Assembly (NCBI GenBank): GCA_016714165.1
Contig: JADJNU010000001.1
Location: 1,488,001-1,552,000 of the forward strand
DNA from: Bdellovibrionales bacterium
Lineage (GTDB): Bacteria > Bdellovibrionota > Bdellovibrionia > Bdellovibrionales > UBA1609
Reading direction: 5' to 3'
Length of the DNA: 64,000 nucleotides
In this document: positions 35,425 to 45,047 of the stretch, piece after piece
Layout of the letters: each line of letters opens with the position of its first letter
Position numbering within the stretch: position 1 is the stretch's first letter
Made by a program: the position numbers and the translations under genes
Notes under the pieces: model-generated
The model's input: the letters and a program-made list of their open reading frames with translations, nothing else
What the model was told of the DNA's origin: nothing
Database searches by the model: none

Positions 35425-36564
35425 CTAGCGAAAAAGCTGACCCAAAATTGCTTTTCGACAACTGAGCTTGAGCTCGCCAACTCTTTCAGGATCATATCCA
35501 GCATTGATCATTCTCGCTCTGTGCTTCCCGATAGGCCCGAGACCATTCCCTATCGATTGGCGAAGTGCCCTTTGCTCAGCCTTTTGTGATTCCAATTCAT
35601 CCGCAAAACCAGAATCCGTTTTATTCGCCTTTACCAAGCTTGCTGGATCGAGGAGAGTTCGCACCAAGTCCCGAAACATAAAGTAACTCTTGCGAGTCCT
35701 TGTCAAATATTTGGTGACGACTGCAGTTGTGTAACCCGCAAACAAAATAGATCCAGACACAAGTGCCGATCCCCAAGCTCCGTCTGTCATCCATCCCACA
35801 AAATCAAAAGGAACCATTGGAAGCACTTGCGGATGAAGAAGATTAAGTCCCATCATAGAGGCATAAAACACCAAGGCCAGATTTTCAGAAATCAATCTCT
35901 CGCGCCGCAAATCGCGGCTTTCCGTCGCAACTTTTTCAAGTTGAGTCGCGAAGTAATCAAGTAGATCATCAATTTTTTCGTTCTTATCTGCGTACCCAAA
36001 TAGATCAAAGAGGCGAACAGCCATATTGCGGGTCACTTTTTCTCTATTCAAGCGATCAACAGGAAGGTAAAGAAACTTTCCATCCTTTGTCTTTCGAATT
36101 GAAAAGCCGGCCCGCAAATCGTTTAGAACCTCCAAAAAAGCATACTTAAAATTTTCTAGAACTCCGACCTTTCCGTCATATGTGTGGGTTGGATCAAAAC
36201 TGTGGTGAATGAGAGAGGAATAGATGAGAGTCGCAAGAGAACCACGGCTCTGATTGTCTCTTTCTCCAAAAATAACTTCTTCGTAAATCCTCCCGACTTC
36301 TGGTTCAGTCAATGCCGACTCGCCTTCGGCCCCTCGGAGCGTCACATCACGCAAAAGGCCCATGGCGTGATCAATTGCAACGACGACCTTGATCACCGTT
36401 TCCTCGTTCATGGCTCCGGTAAAGGCATAGGCCTTTTCAACCTCATCCTGAACGACCCGCACTCTCGCAATATAGCCATCCAGTTCAGACGTTGTCTGAG
36501 CAAAGCCTGGAAATGCAACCAAGAATAGACCCAAAGTAAGAGCGACAAACTTCTTGGTCAACAT
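35425..36564 (-). CDS. unknown exported/membrane protein
   Basis: A 379-residue protein of no family I recognise. I use the ATG at 36564, which overlaps the previous stop by one base (TGATG); a longer in-frame start at 36609 has less support. It has a signal peptide (residues about 5-22, ending GFAQT), a helical charged middle, and one or two hydrophobic segments near residues 225-290 (FVGWMTDGAWGSALVSGSIL). A basic C-terminal tail follows. It is third in a run with two other exported proteins, suggesting a shared envelope function. Confidence 0.65.
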   Translation of the reverse strand: MLTKKFVALTLGLFLVAFPGFAQTTSELDGYIARVRVVQDEVEKAYAFTGAMNEETVIKVVVAIDHAMGLLRDVTLRGAEGESALTEPEVGRIYEEVIFGERDNQSRGSLATLIYSSLIHHSFDPTHTYDGKVGVLENFKYAFLEVLNDLRAGFSIRKTKDGKFLYLPVDRLNREKVTRNMAVRLFDLFGYADKNEKIDDLLDYFATQLEKVATESRDLRRERLISENLALVFYASMMGLNLLHPQVLPMVPFDFVGWMTDGAWGSALVSGSILFAGYTTAVVTKYLTRTRKSYFMFRDLVRTLLDPASLVKANKTDSGFADELESQKAEQRALRQSIGNGLGPIGKHRARMINAGYDPERVGELKLSCRKAILGQLFR

Positions 36565-38648
36565 CAATTGCAGTCGAAAAATTTGTTCCACGGCTTCCTC
36601 CCATACCAATTTTCAAATTTCTGAAGCCATCCACGTTCGTCGTAGCCGGGTTCAGCGTAAAACTCGATTTTCAAATCATCACTGTACATTTGAGGGTTCG
36701 CGTCCGCTTTTTCGCAGGTTTTAGCCCCGTTCAAACAGCCGTTCTCATAAAATGGTAAGCCCTGCTGAAGCATTGACACGTGAAATTCGTAGTGCTTTCC
36801 AGGGGTCGGATACAGATCAATTCCACCATCTCCCATAAAAAATCCGAGAAATTTTCCGATAAAACCAAAGGGGCGGTAAAAGCTCGGCACCCCTGATTGC
36901 TCGCCATCGAGTTGAATCACCAAACGATTTCCTTCGGCCTTTGTCAAAGAGGAGGTGGTATCCAGGACATCAGCAAACAACTTATCCCCTTCCAGAAAAC
37001 AGGAATTCTTTTCAATGAGTCTTACCTTCAATAAGGTGTTCTTCCAAAAACCCAGATCTCTTGCTGTCAGTACTTCCTCTCCACTTGGATGATCCGTCGT
37101 GACAGCTCCCTCATCAAGATCTTTGAATTTCCGACTCTGTCGAGCTGCTGTGAGCATCATGTCATTGCTGCTATCTTCCAGCTGGACTTTGTAGGGTCGC
37201 AAGCGAACTTTGTGATCACCGTCCAAAAATTTTTCTGTCGCCCGAAGAGCTTCTTCTCGTCCCAATCTATCTAATGGAATGGCAAGCGCATTGGGAGCCT
37301 TTCGAAGGATCCGTTCCTCTGTTGCAATCCTTGCGTTGATCACAACAGGAGTGTTCATTCGACACTGAATCTCTGGTTGATCAAAACTCGCTCTGTATTT
37401 GTTCCAACCCTGATTTTCCATGCCTTTGCTTTCAAATTCAATTGATGGCTTCACCACACTCGCTCGACCAAGACTCCTTTTCTCCAGCGATTTGTCAATG
37501 CCACTCTCATGGTTGCCCTTGTTCAATAGCAGGTGGACAACTTCCCACTCCCCGGGAAGGAGATCGTATTTGTTTGGCAAAAGATCATGATAGCCAGGTT
37601 TTCCCGGAGCCCATTCGCCATTTGGCTTTTCATATTCGACGGAATAGCTGACAGGCTCGGTCGAGCAGTATTCCATCTCAAACTGCTCCTCTTCCCATTC
37701 ACATTCATCAACTACCCGTTCATCACAAGTTGATTGATAGGACTCATCTCGATAGCCTACAACCTTATTTGAACAAGTCTCCGCCACAGCCTTTGGAAAC
37801 AAAGAAAACTCTCGAATCCAGCTTCTGCGGTTTGACTTACCCGAGCCTGAGGAGGAACCACCAGACTTGGATCCGCCACCAGAAGACGCTCCGCCTCCGC
37901 CAGATTTTTGCTTTGAACCCTTATAACTATCGTAACTCTCTCGCTGTCGATTAGAATCCATTCTAGGTCCCGTCGACGGCCCCTGTTCTCTGCTGCGTCC
38001 CGAATCTTTGGCCCACGGATCAGATCTCTTTGTCGATGAGCCGTCTCCTGCCCCCCCTCCTGATCGAGGCTGACTCCCTAGACCGGAACCGGTTCCAGCT
38101 CCACCTGGTCCAAAACCAGAAGCAGGAGCCCCACTGAAATTCTCAGAGTCATCTTCATCTGTGCAGACCCGTCGTGTGATCGGAACTTGACGTGTCTTCG
38201 TGCAAGGAACGTGTCTCGTCCACACGCGACATCTATCCGGGTTTTTCCCCCGTTTTCGCACAAACCAAGACCAAGTTTCATAGGTCTTTATCTGACTCTG
38301 GCCGCTCCATTTTATGGGCTCGTCGCGAAGTCGAAGCTCCTGCATTTGCCGACGGGTAGTGAGAGCCCCCGAAGCATCAGATCTCTCTAAAACCGACCAT
38401 TCATTCCAGAATGGGCTCTTCACCGGACGCCGGTCAAAATTAACCTGCGTCCCGCCACATAAGAGACGAGTCCCGCGAGCTTGACGAGAACGATCCAAAG
38501 GCAAAGGCCTGCCACATGCTCCAACAATTTCAGGTCCCGTGTGAAGCGTCTCTATTACTTGATATTGGGCCTCCGACAATTTTGTCAGAAAAAGTATTCC
38601 AAAAAAAAATGCGAGACGCCACGACAAGACCAGTTCCCTATTTCTCAC
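36564..38648 (-). CDS. unknown Cys-rich secreted protein with Gly/Ser linker
   Basis: A 694-residue secreted protein of no recognised family. Signal peptide at residues about 10-27 (ending SEAQ). The N-terminal 170 residues contain several Cys (VGACGRPL, CRVWTRHVPC), suggesting disulfide pairs. A long low-complexity Gly/Ser/Arg linker at about 175-285 separates it from a second Cys-containing region (CDERVVDECEWEEEQFEMEYC) and a large C-terminal domain of unknown fold, ending in FFDCN. Modular structure with a flexible spacer fits an extracellular or surface protein. It overlaps the downstream gene by one base and follows the upstream gene by 42 bases. Confidence 0.7.
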   Translation of the reverse strand: MRNRELVLSWRLAFFFGILFLTKLSEAQYQVIETLHTGPEIVGACGRPLPLDRSRQARGTRLLCGGTQVNFDRRPVKSPFWNEWSVLERSDASGALTTRRQMQELRLRDEPIKWSGQSQIKTYETWSWFVRKRGKNPDRCRVWTRHVPCTKTRQVPITRRVCTDEDDSENFSGAPASGFGPGGAGTGSGLGSQPRSGGGAGDGSSTKRSDPWAKDSGRSREQGPSTGPRMDSNRQRESYDSYKGSKQKSGGGGASSGGGSKSGGSSSGSGKSNRRSWIREFSLFPKAVAETCSNKVVGYRDESYQSTCDERVVDECEWEEEQFEMEYCSTEPVSYSVEYEKPNGEWAPGKPGYHDLLPNKYDLLPGEWEVVHLLLNKGNHESGIDKSLEKRSLGRASVVKPSIEFESKGMENQGWNKYRASFDQPEIQCRMNTPVVINARIATEERILRKAPNALAIPLDRLGREEALRATEKFLDGDHKVRLRPYKVQLEDSSNDMMLTAARQSRKFKDLDEGAVTTDHPSGEEVLTARDLGFWKNTLLKVRLIEKNSCFLEGDKLFADVLDTTSSLTKAEGNRLVIQLDGEQSGVPSFYRPFGFIGKFLGFFMGDGGIDLYPTPGKHYEFHVSMLQQGLPFYENGCLNGAKTCEKADANPQMYSDDLKIEFYAEPGYDERGWLQKFENWYGRKPWNKFFDCN

Positions 38649-38690
38649 TGTACGACCCTCATTTCAATAGGACTTAAGAATTCAACCAGC

Positions 38691-40286
38691 TTAGTGCCCA
38701 CGCCTTCGGCTCGGTCCCGTCGATTTCTCTCCATTTGAACCGACCAACGAACTTGCCAATTGGGCCAATCGAATCTGCTCACGAATCTTGAACGCATTCT
38801 CAATCTTGGTTGACTGAGCGTTGGCCTCGTCATTCAGTGTAACAAATACCCCTTTGATTCCGGATTCAGGATTGCCTTGATAGCAATTGGAGTTTCCTCC
38901 CCCATTTTCTAGATTTGCCAGATGATCAAAAGCACAAACCCGCTTGTCGGTCGCGGCCTGATCCATCTCGGTTGCTGTCCAACGTTGATGATATCCAGCC
39001 ACCAAAGCCTCAAGTCCCCCGCCAAGACTCAAATCAAGTTCTTCCTTTATATCTGCGGCAACGAGGGCCATGACCAAGACCAAACATTCAGCAGTAGGAC
39101 GTTCGCCTTTCAAAAAAGTGACAAATGAATTCACCTTCGCAAGGAAAGAGGCATCTCCTGTCATGATTTTGGCGGCTCTTTCATCAACCGTTTCCATCAC
39201 CTGACGAATGTTCTCTGCTGCATCCGCCAAGGTGCCGTCATCGACTTGACTCGGCCCCACCTCTTCCTTGAACTGAGTTAACTGATCACTCAGGACCAGA
39301 TATTTATCAATATTGAAATAGCGCTTTTTATAGTTTGCTGGAATCAGTGCGCCAACTCTGATACCATATACTTTGCGAAGATAGGATCTCATCCAGAACG
39401 CATTGACGACGTTAGTGAAAGCCTCTTTCCTTGCTTCTTCGTCTCGTTCATCGCGAGGCCGATATTTTTCTGATTGCCCATAGTTTTTTATAAACTTCGC
39501 AATCAAGCCTTTTGTCAAATTGCCATGAGACTCTGCAGCCAGCTCAAACTCCTCTGATGGTGTAGTAAGAACTCGAACCTGAGCTTGTAACTGCCTCACC
39601 CGTTCTCCTGTCATCAGTGGAAAGTTCAAGACGGGATTGAGAGCAGTCCCTGAATTGGCTTCAATGATTTGTAAGCCCTCGGAATGAACGATCACAAAGG
39701 GATAGTTATTTGCAATTTTCTCTACCGCACTGACCCTTCCCATTACGGCTTCTGTGACCTTCGAAAAATCGATATTTCGAGGAGATGGAAGCTTATTGCT
39801 GACCTTTCCATCGTTAATCACGGCATCGGAAGGCAATGCACCTGAAACTGAAGCCAACAGCTGCAGATTTGTTTCAATGGCCAAACGGGCTTCCCTCACT
39901 CGGTTCAGAACTTCAAGAAACTCCTCTACCGAAACTCCCGCATTTGCACTTGTGACTTTGGAATAGGTCTTATCAGAAAGCTTTTTAAAATCATCCACGG
40001 CGAGTAGTTTATTGTAAGCATTGGCAGATTTTGTTAGCTCGCTCACAACACTGTCCAGGTATATCCTATCACTGTCCTGAACCTTACCCACTCTCTCAAT
40101 CACTTCGCTCATCGCCTTGGATACATCGCGACTATTGATCTCATACTGTCCCGGCTGAGCCACAATAGGCGTGATTCCCACAAATGGAGCTCCGCTTCCT
40201 GCGGGTGCCTGCTGCGCCTGAGTGACGCAAACCATGAGAGCTAAACCAGATAAAGCCAAGCCTTGTGGAACCAAACCAAATTTCAT
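38691..40286 (-). CDS. unknown secreted helical protein
   Basis: A 531-residue protein with a signal peptide (residues about 1-24, ending TQAQQ). The rest is mostly helical and charged, with few Cys (CLVLVMAL, CAFDHL and CYQGNP near the end). No catalytic motif or family is visible. First gene of the three-gene run on the minus strand to 35425. The 240 bases upstream hold no gene I can support. A structural envelope or secretion role is guesswork. Confidence 0.65.
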   Translation of the reverse strand: MKFGLVPQGLALSGLALMVCVTQAQQAPAGSGAPFVGITPIVAQPGQYEINSRDVSKAMSEVIERVGKVQDSDRIYLDSVVSELTKSANAYNKLLAVDDFKKLSDKTYSKVTSANAGVSVEEFLEVLNRVREARLAIETNLQLLASVSGALPSDAVINDGKVSNKLPSPRNIDFSKVTEAVMGRVSAVEKIANNYPFVIVHSEGLQIIEANSGTALNPVLNFPLMTGERVRQLQAQVRVLTTPSEEFELAAESHGNLTKGLIAKFIKNYGQSEKYRPRDERDEEARKEAFTNVVNAFWMRSYLRKVYGIRVGALIPANYKKRYFNIDKYLVLSDQLTQFKEEVGPSQVDDGTLADAAENIRQVMETVDERAAKIMTGDASFLAKVNSFVTFLKGERPTAECLVLVMALVAADIKEELDLSLGGGLEALVAGYHQRWTATEMDQAATDKRVCAFDHLANLENGGGNSNCYQGNPESGIKGVFVTLNDEANAQSTKIENAFKIREQIRLAQLASSLVGSNGEKSTGPSRRRGH

Positions 40287-40527
40287 GCTTTTTACCCCTG
40301 ATACGAAATTTAAAAAGGATTAAGGTTAATTTTCGATCCTACTTCTCTAAAAAACTGAGGCTTTGCAAGGGTTACGATACTTTCGGCTAAATTAGAGGCT
40401 TTGGAGCCCCCAATTCCGGTGAATCTTGAAAAAAATATCCGGGTCAAATCAATTCGCAGGCGCTTCTTACAGGGTTGTCATTTGACAAAGCAGGACTCTC
40501 ACGGACATTTCAAGAAATGGACCCATC

Positions 40528-41514
40528 TCAATGACGAAGGAGGGTGAGACTTCCGGCCTTGCGATAGCTGCCAGGATTCTCTCTTCGATAATACAGTCCA
40601 ATGAGTTTTTGAAGTTGAGGAACAGAATAGAGTTGAAAAAATCCTTCACCCCCAAGAATCTCAATCAAGACACCACGTTGCCCATTGGGCAAGGACTTTA
40701 AATTACTCAAGTTTCCGTTGCTACGAGAATTTGAGAATATCTTTCCGTCTTTTGCCAGCTCAACTCTCGATTTTCCCACCAAAGTACCGCTCTCCAACCT
40801 ACCAGAGAAAATCAGCTTTACCTCCCATTTTTCCTGTAAAGGAGAATCAAAAACCAATTCCCCCGAAAAGGTTCCTCGCAAGTCCCGAATTTGTTCCATA
40901 TCCATTTCATTGGCATTCTTGAGAGAATCAAATAAATTGCCTAAGCTCACAGATTTCAAAAAGGTCTCAATCTCATTATCAGAGCGAAGCTCACTTAACA
41001 CTTTTTCGGCTTCCAAAATTGATTTGGCTTCTGAAGATGATTTCAATTGGTTCGCAGACTGAATAGAAGTGGATTCCAAAGAATTTGGAGCTACCTCATC
41101 GGATTCGGTCAAATCAACTGGCGCTACCATATCCTTCCTCTTTCGACCCTGGCTCACCGTGCGGGCAAAGACCATCTGCTCCCCCGAAGTCTTGATGCCC
41201 AAGTCCACCAGGAAAAGAAGCATGATTTTGCCAAGGATTTCCTCAGCCTTGTAATAGCGATCTTTCTCACTTTTCAGTTTTAAATAATCACTGATATCGC
41301 TTTCGCTAAATTTGGCAAATTGGTCTGTAACTCGGTTCAAGGCCAGCAGCTTTTTTTGAACTGAAGATGCCTCCGTTTCGGCCAACTTATTTTCGGCCTC
41401 TAAAGATGAGTGACTACCAATTTTCTTTCCATGATTACCGCAACCTCCCAGGTAGTAGCCAAATACAAAGGCCATAGAAATAAGCGCCAAATAGAAGAGA
41501 TGAAGCCGACCCAA
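40528..41514 (-). CDS. unknown lipoprotein
   Basis: A 328-residue protein starting at the TTG at 41514, with GGAGAGG five bases upstream; an earlier in-frame TTG at 41541 is possible. The N-terminus (GRLHLFYLALISMAFVFGYY) leads to a lipobox-like LGGC, so a lipoprotein is likely. The middle is Ser/Glu/Lys-rich and helical. The C-terminal half looks strand-rich (FSGELVFDSPLQEKWEVKLI), and the end is basic. No family recognised. Confidence 0.6.
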   Translation of the reverse strand: MGRLHLFYLALISMAFVFGYYLGGCGNHGKKIGSHSSLEAENKLAETEASSVQKKLLALNRVTDQFAKFSESDISDYLKLKSEKDRYYKAEEILGKIMLLFLVDLGIKTSGEQMVFARTVSQGRKRKDMVAPVDLTESDEVAPNSLESTSIQSANQLKSSSEAKSILEAEKVLSELRSDNEIETFLKSVSLGNLFDSLKNANEMDMEQIRDLRGTFSGELVFDSPLQEKWEVKLIFSGRLESGTLVGKSRVELAKDGKIFSNSRSNGNLSNLKSLPNGQRGVLIEILGGEGFFQLYSVPQLQKLIGLYYRRENPGSYRKAGSLTLLRH

Positions 41515-41659
41515 AAAAACCTCTCCGTCACCTTTTACCAAGGCTGTCTACAAAGCTTTAATGAAAAGAATTGTGCGATATGATCCACTAGTCAATTCAT
41601 TTAGTGGGAACACACGCTGAACTGATTTTGATGAGCCTGCAAATTTGGGCTTTCTTCTC

Positions 41660-42397
41660 TCACTGAAACTCCAAATCCCACCACACCTGAAACTCAGCGC
41701 AAGGACTTGAATTAATTCCTCCACTGCAACGGTTTCCCCCTCCATGACTTCGACCACTGGCTTTGTTTATTAACTCATTGCTCAACCGAGTGCCTCCCTC
41801 AAAAGGGGTTGGATTGGCGAGGGGATAATATTGAGACATGTAGTCAACCCCGTGGCAACTCGTGCACCGACTCAATAACATTGGTTTGATAGTTGATTCA
41901 TAATAGGCTTGTCCAGCAGCTTTTGGAATGTAGGCCGCAAACCTGCGGGCCGAAGCCAAGGTAACTTGCCGACCAGGCCGAACACCGTAAACGTAAAGTT
42001 CAGCAACCACCCCCGTCCTAAATTGAGGAGGCAACTCAAACACAAAGAAATGGCCATTGTGCGAGCCTCCGCCAACGGAATTCGCAATCGTGGTCCCGGC
42101 CAATTCGCCTCCCTCATTCTTGGGCCCGTTCACAAAGAACTCGACTGTAAGAGTCGCCAAGTTATCTTGATTGTCTATTGCCCATCCAGAGACACGCCCA
42201 AAATCTGAAATAAAACTCACCTCTCCACTCAACTGCGCTGCTGTCTGAACACCCGCCCCATCTCCCGATTGATTCGAATCGGACGATTTACTCTTCTCAA
42301 CCGAACCGACGTCGCCGCAATTGTTATATAAAAATAATATTGGAAATGTTAGAAAAATTAAACTCAGAATTCTCTTAATGATTTTCTTATTAGTCAT
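41660..42397 (-). CDS. lipoprotein with single c-type haem motif
   Basis: A 245-residue lipoprotein: hydrophobic signal ending LFLYNNC (Cys27). An unstructured Ser/Gly linker leads to a strand-rich region at about 58-155 (VSGWAIDNQDNLATLTVEFFVNG-like). A C-terminal segment then carries the haem-attachment motif CTSCH at 178-182, with Met188 as a possible sixth ligand. An electron-transfer or sensory role outside the cytoplasm is suggested. Only one CxxCH is present, and the spacing to a Met is short for a classical cytochrome c. No cytochrome genes adjoin it. Confidence 0.75.
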   Translation of the reverse strand: MTNKKIIKRILSLIFLTFPILFLYNNCGDVGSVEKSKSSDSNQSGDGAGVQTAAQLSGEVSFISDFGRVSGWAIDNQDNLATLTVEFFVNGPKNEGGELAGTTIANSVGGGSHNGHFFVFELPPQFRTGVVAELYVYGVRPGRQVTLASARRFAAYIPKAAGQAYYESTIKPMLLSRCTSCHGVDYMSQYYPLANPTPFEGGTRLSNELINKASGRSHGGGNRCSGGINSSPCAEFQVWWDLEFQ

Positions 42398-42530
42398 TTG
42401 GAAATATCACTCCTCAATCCAGATTCATCTCAAGACTATTCCTATTTAAATTGTCTCCCAAAAATAGCCATAATAGAACAGAAGGAATTGAAATGCCCCA
42501 CAATAAAACAGTTATTTCCCCCTTTTTGAG

Positions 42531-42591
42531 TCAATTGGATTCGCTTGTTGGTTTAGCTATTCAGGTTCGAATTTCATTTTGAATCAATTGA
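42531..42591. repeat. imperfect inverted repeat (11-bp arms)
   Basis: TCAATTGGATTC at 42531-42542 is complementary to GAATCAATTGA at 42581-42591 with one bulged base. The arms enclose 38 bases in the gap before the 780-residue coiled-coil gene's 3' end. It is not followed by a T-run, so a terminator is doubtful. Confidence 0.3.
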
Positions 42592-42622
42592 GGCATTGAC
42601 CTATCTGCGCCATAGATGGCCC

Positions 42623-44965
42623 TTAAGCAATGTTCTTGAATTCTGCCAAGGCTTTTTCTAAGTTTTTAATTTCTTTTTGTGCTTCAACAAATTTGGTTCT
42701 CCAATCTTGCGACTCCTTCCTCAGATTCCATTCTCTCTCCTGAACTTTTTTTAGCTTGTGCTGTAAATCATCTGCTGACTGCTCTCCCGCTGTGACTTGA
42801 CGATCAAGAAGACTGGCTCGTTCACTCATCGTTCTGTATTTATTCAAAGCCTCATTGGTTTTTCGTATATAGGTTTGGCGTTCCTGCCGAAGACTGTCTG
42901 TGAGCTGGGTTAGCTTGCCAACAGACGACTGGGACTGCTTCAACAAATTGCAATTCATTTCAAACTTTATCGCGATCGTTCTCATTTGCCTCTCTCGCTG
43001 GTCTTTGTCCTTCGCAAGCCTATCCATATCTTGGATCAAGCGCTTTGTCTCGGTCTTTGCCTCAAGTAATTTCGAATTAAGATTGATAATTGTTTTTTTC
43101 GTTTCGGATAATTCATTCTGCTTATTTTCATATTTTTGCAGGAGAGAGTTAAACTGTTCCTCCCTCAGCCTAGCTACCGATTCATTCCCTGTTCCCTTTC
43201 TGATGGCTTCAATCTCAAGCTTTGCCAAATTTATCTGATTACCTAAATCCGCGGCTCGTTCCTTGCCTGCCTCTTCTCCCAACTTGGCCAACTTCGAACT
43301 GCGATGAACATCTTCAAGGGTAGAATCAAAATCAATCTGAGACTGGAGAAGAGAATCAACTCGCTCTTCAAGAGCCTCAATCGTTTTGTGATTTTCACTG
43401 TTCGCAGATTCCAAATTCTCAGTGTATTCTCTTGTTCGACTCAAAATCAACTCCAGTTCCTCGCCCTTTTTTGTCATTGACTCAACGAGTGCCAATAGAT
43501 TTTCATTCTGAACCTTCAAGATTTGATTTTCTGATTCGAGTTGCTTGAGATTTGATGCACTCTCATCAGTAGATAGCTCTGATTCTGTGGAATCAATTCC
43601 ATTTGACAAATCGTCCTTGCTCTCAGTTTGATTGGGATGTTCTGAATTGAAAATCAAATTTGGATTTATTTGAACCTGTTCGTCAACGACAGAACGGCTG
43701 ACAGTTTTATAATTGCTAAATAATGAAGTCGAGTTTTCAAAGAGTCCCTCATTGGCCTTTTCAATTTTTTTTATTTCATCATCTAAATCATTGGCAGCCA
43801 GAACTCCAGAGGGATCAAGACTCTTTTTTGTCTGAAGATGGAAAAGAAACCATTTGTCTCTGAGACTTCGATAGACCGATCGCACAGCTCCACTTTTGGC
43901 TTTCAAATCCTTTATAATTAGGCCTTGCTTAAGAATTTGATGTTGAAAATGCTTTACATCACTGCTGTTGCTTCGCATCAGCTCCTTTAACGTCAACATT
44001 TCTCGAAGGTAGGAAGGTACTTCTTCGTATCTTCCGACATTGGATTTTAAAGGAACGGCCTGGCCCAAGTGATTTTCTGCTCCCTCAATTGCCATGCCCA
44101 ATAGCTGAGAAGCCAAGGATGAGGATAGATTCGTTGAAAATGGCTTTATTCGAGCGGCTTGCCTCTTTAGAAGCACAGTCGCCTCAGAACTGGAGATGCC
44201 ATTCTGGTCTAAATCTCCGAGTTGACGTACTTCGGAACTGATTTTCTCCATCATTCGACTTAAGCCCTCAAACTCGCTATGCTTCTTGCTTACGCTAGAA
44301 ATTCGAATCAGTCCGTCATCTATCACTTGAGTCACGCCCTTAATGCGCTTTTCGAACTCGTCCTGAACGAGAGATTCAGATGAAATTTTGATCAGTTCAT
44401 CTGAAATTCGTAAAGTGACGTCCCCGATAACCAAGAGGTCCTCCTCCGGAACCTGATTGAGTCTTGTAAGATTCTCCTCAATATCATTTACCTTGCCCTT
44501 TAAGAACTGGATCAGATCTTCTTGTTCCTGCTCAAGGGAGCTCAGGGAGTTTGCCTTTGGTTCAGATGAAATCTCCGATTGAAGTGCTGTTAAACTGAAT
44601 TCCTCAGGGTCCGGAATTCCATCTATATCCGGTTTTCCCTGTGATTTGATCAACTCCAAAATCCGTCGTCCGTCCGGGGACTTGAGAAAATCGTCAAGGT
44701 AAGAAAAGTAATTCTTCTTATCAGACTTAAGAACGAATACTTTCTGTATCGATCGTCCCTCTAGAAGAGCATATTTAGAGTCAGGAAAAATCTCGTTCCC
44801 ATTCACCCACCGAACAATCCGATTAACACGTTCTAGCAAGATAAAGCAGTCAAACGGAATCACTTGCCCCGGACGAATCGAGGACGCCAATATTGGATAA
44901 TAGTCCTGTGAATCAAATTCTGGCAACTCTAAGCACTCCAAGCAGTCAGGGTCTTGAAAACACAT
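42623..44965 (-). CDS. long coiled-coil protein of unknown function
   Basis: A 780-residue cytoplasmic-looking protein with no signal peptide. The first 110 residues form a compact acidic domain (SSIRPGQVIPFDCFILL). They contain a KNYFSYLDDFLKSPDG stretch that recalls N-terminal regions of some signalling proteins. From about residue 440 to the end it is almost entirely heptad coiled coil (LEALEERVDSLLQ and similar), with shorter helices between. Such proteins act as scaffolds or chromosome/cell-structure elements. No ATPase motif was found, so it is not an SMC protein. It is convergent with nothing and stands alone between a lipoprotein and glpK. Confidence 0.6.
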   Translation of the reverse strand: MCFQDPDCLECLELPEFDSQDYYPILASSIRPGQVIPFDCFILLERVNRIVRWVNGNEIFPDSKYALLEGRSIQKVFVLKSDKKNYFSYLDDFLKSPDGRRILELIKSQGKPDIDGIPDPEEFSLTALQSEISSEPKANSLSSLEQEQEDLIQFLKGKVNDIEENLTRLNQVPEEDLLVIGDVTLRISDELIKISSESLVQDEFEKRIKGVTQVIDDGLIRISSVSKKHSEFEGLSRMMEKISSEVRQLGDLDQNGISSSEATVLLKRQAARIKPFSTNLSSSLASQLLGMAIEGAENHLGQAVPLKSNVGRYEEVPSYLREMLTLKELMRSNSSDVKHFQHQILKQGLIIKDLKAKSGAVRSVYRSLRDKWFLFHLQTKKSLDPSGVLAANDLDDEIKKIEKANEGLFENSTSLFSNYKTVSRSVVDEQVQINPNLIFNSEHPNQTESKDDLSNGIDSTESELSTDESASNLKQLESENQILKVQNENLLALVESMTKKGEELELILSRTREYTENLESANSENHKTIEALEERVDSLLQSQIDFDSTLEDVHRSSKLAKLGEEAGKERAADLGNQINLAKLEIEAIRKGTGNESVARLREEQFNSLLQKYENKQNELSETKKTIINLNSKLLEAKTETKRLIQDMDRLAKDKDQRERQMRTIAIKFEMNCNLLKQSQSSVGKLTQLTDSLRQERQTYIRKTNEALNKYRTMSERASLLDRQVTAGEQSADDLQHKLKKVQEREWNLRKESQDWRTKFVEAQKEIKNLEKALAEFKNIA

Positions 44966-45047
44966 CGGAAACTTTGAATATGCCTTTTAGGTATTCAATT
45001 CGGGAAATTTAAATAGATGCCCCCAAGCGACAAATATGAGGGGAATT

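Noticed and set aside
35249..35461. 70-codon frame upstream of the exported-enzyme operon
   Set aside because: Overlaps the predicted promoter and the 3' end of the neighbouring gene; composition is not protein-like.
41548..41757. 69-codon frame between two lipoprotein genes
   Set aside because: Overlaps the end of the haem-lipoprotein gene in another frame and shows no signal or domain.
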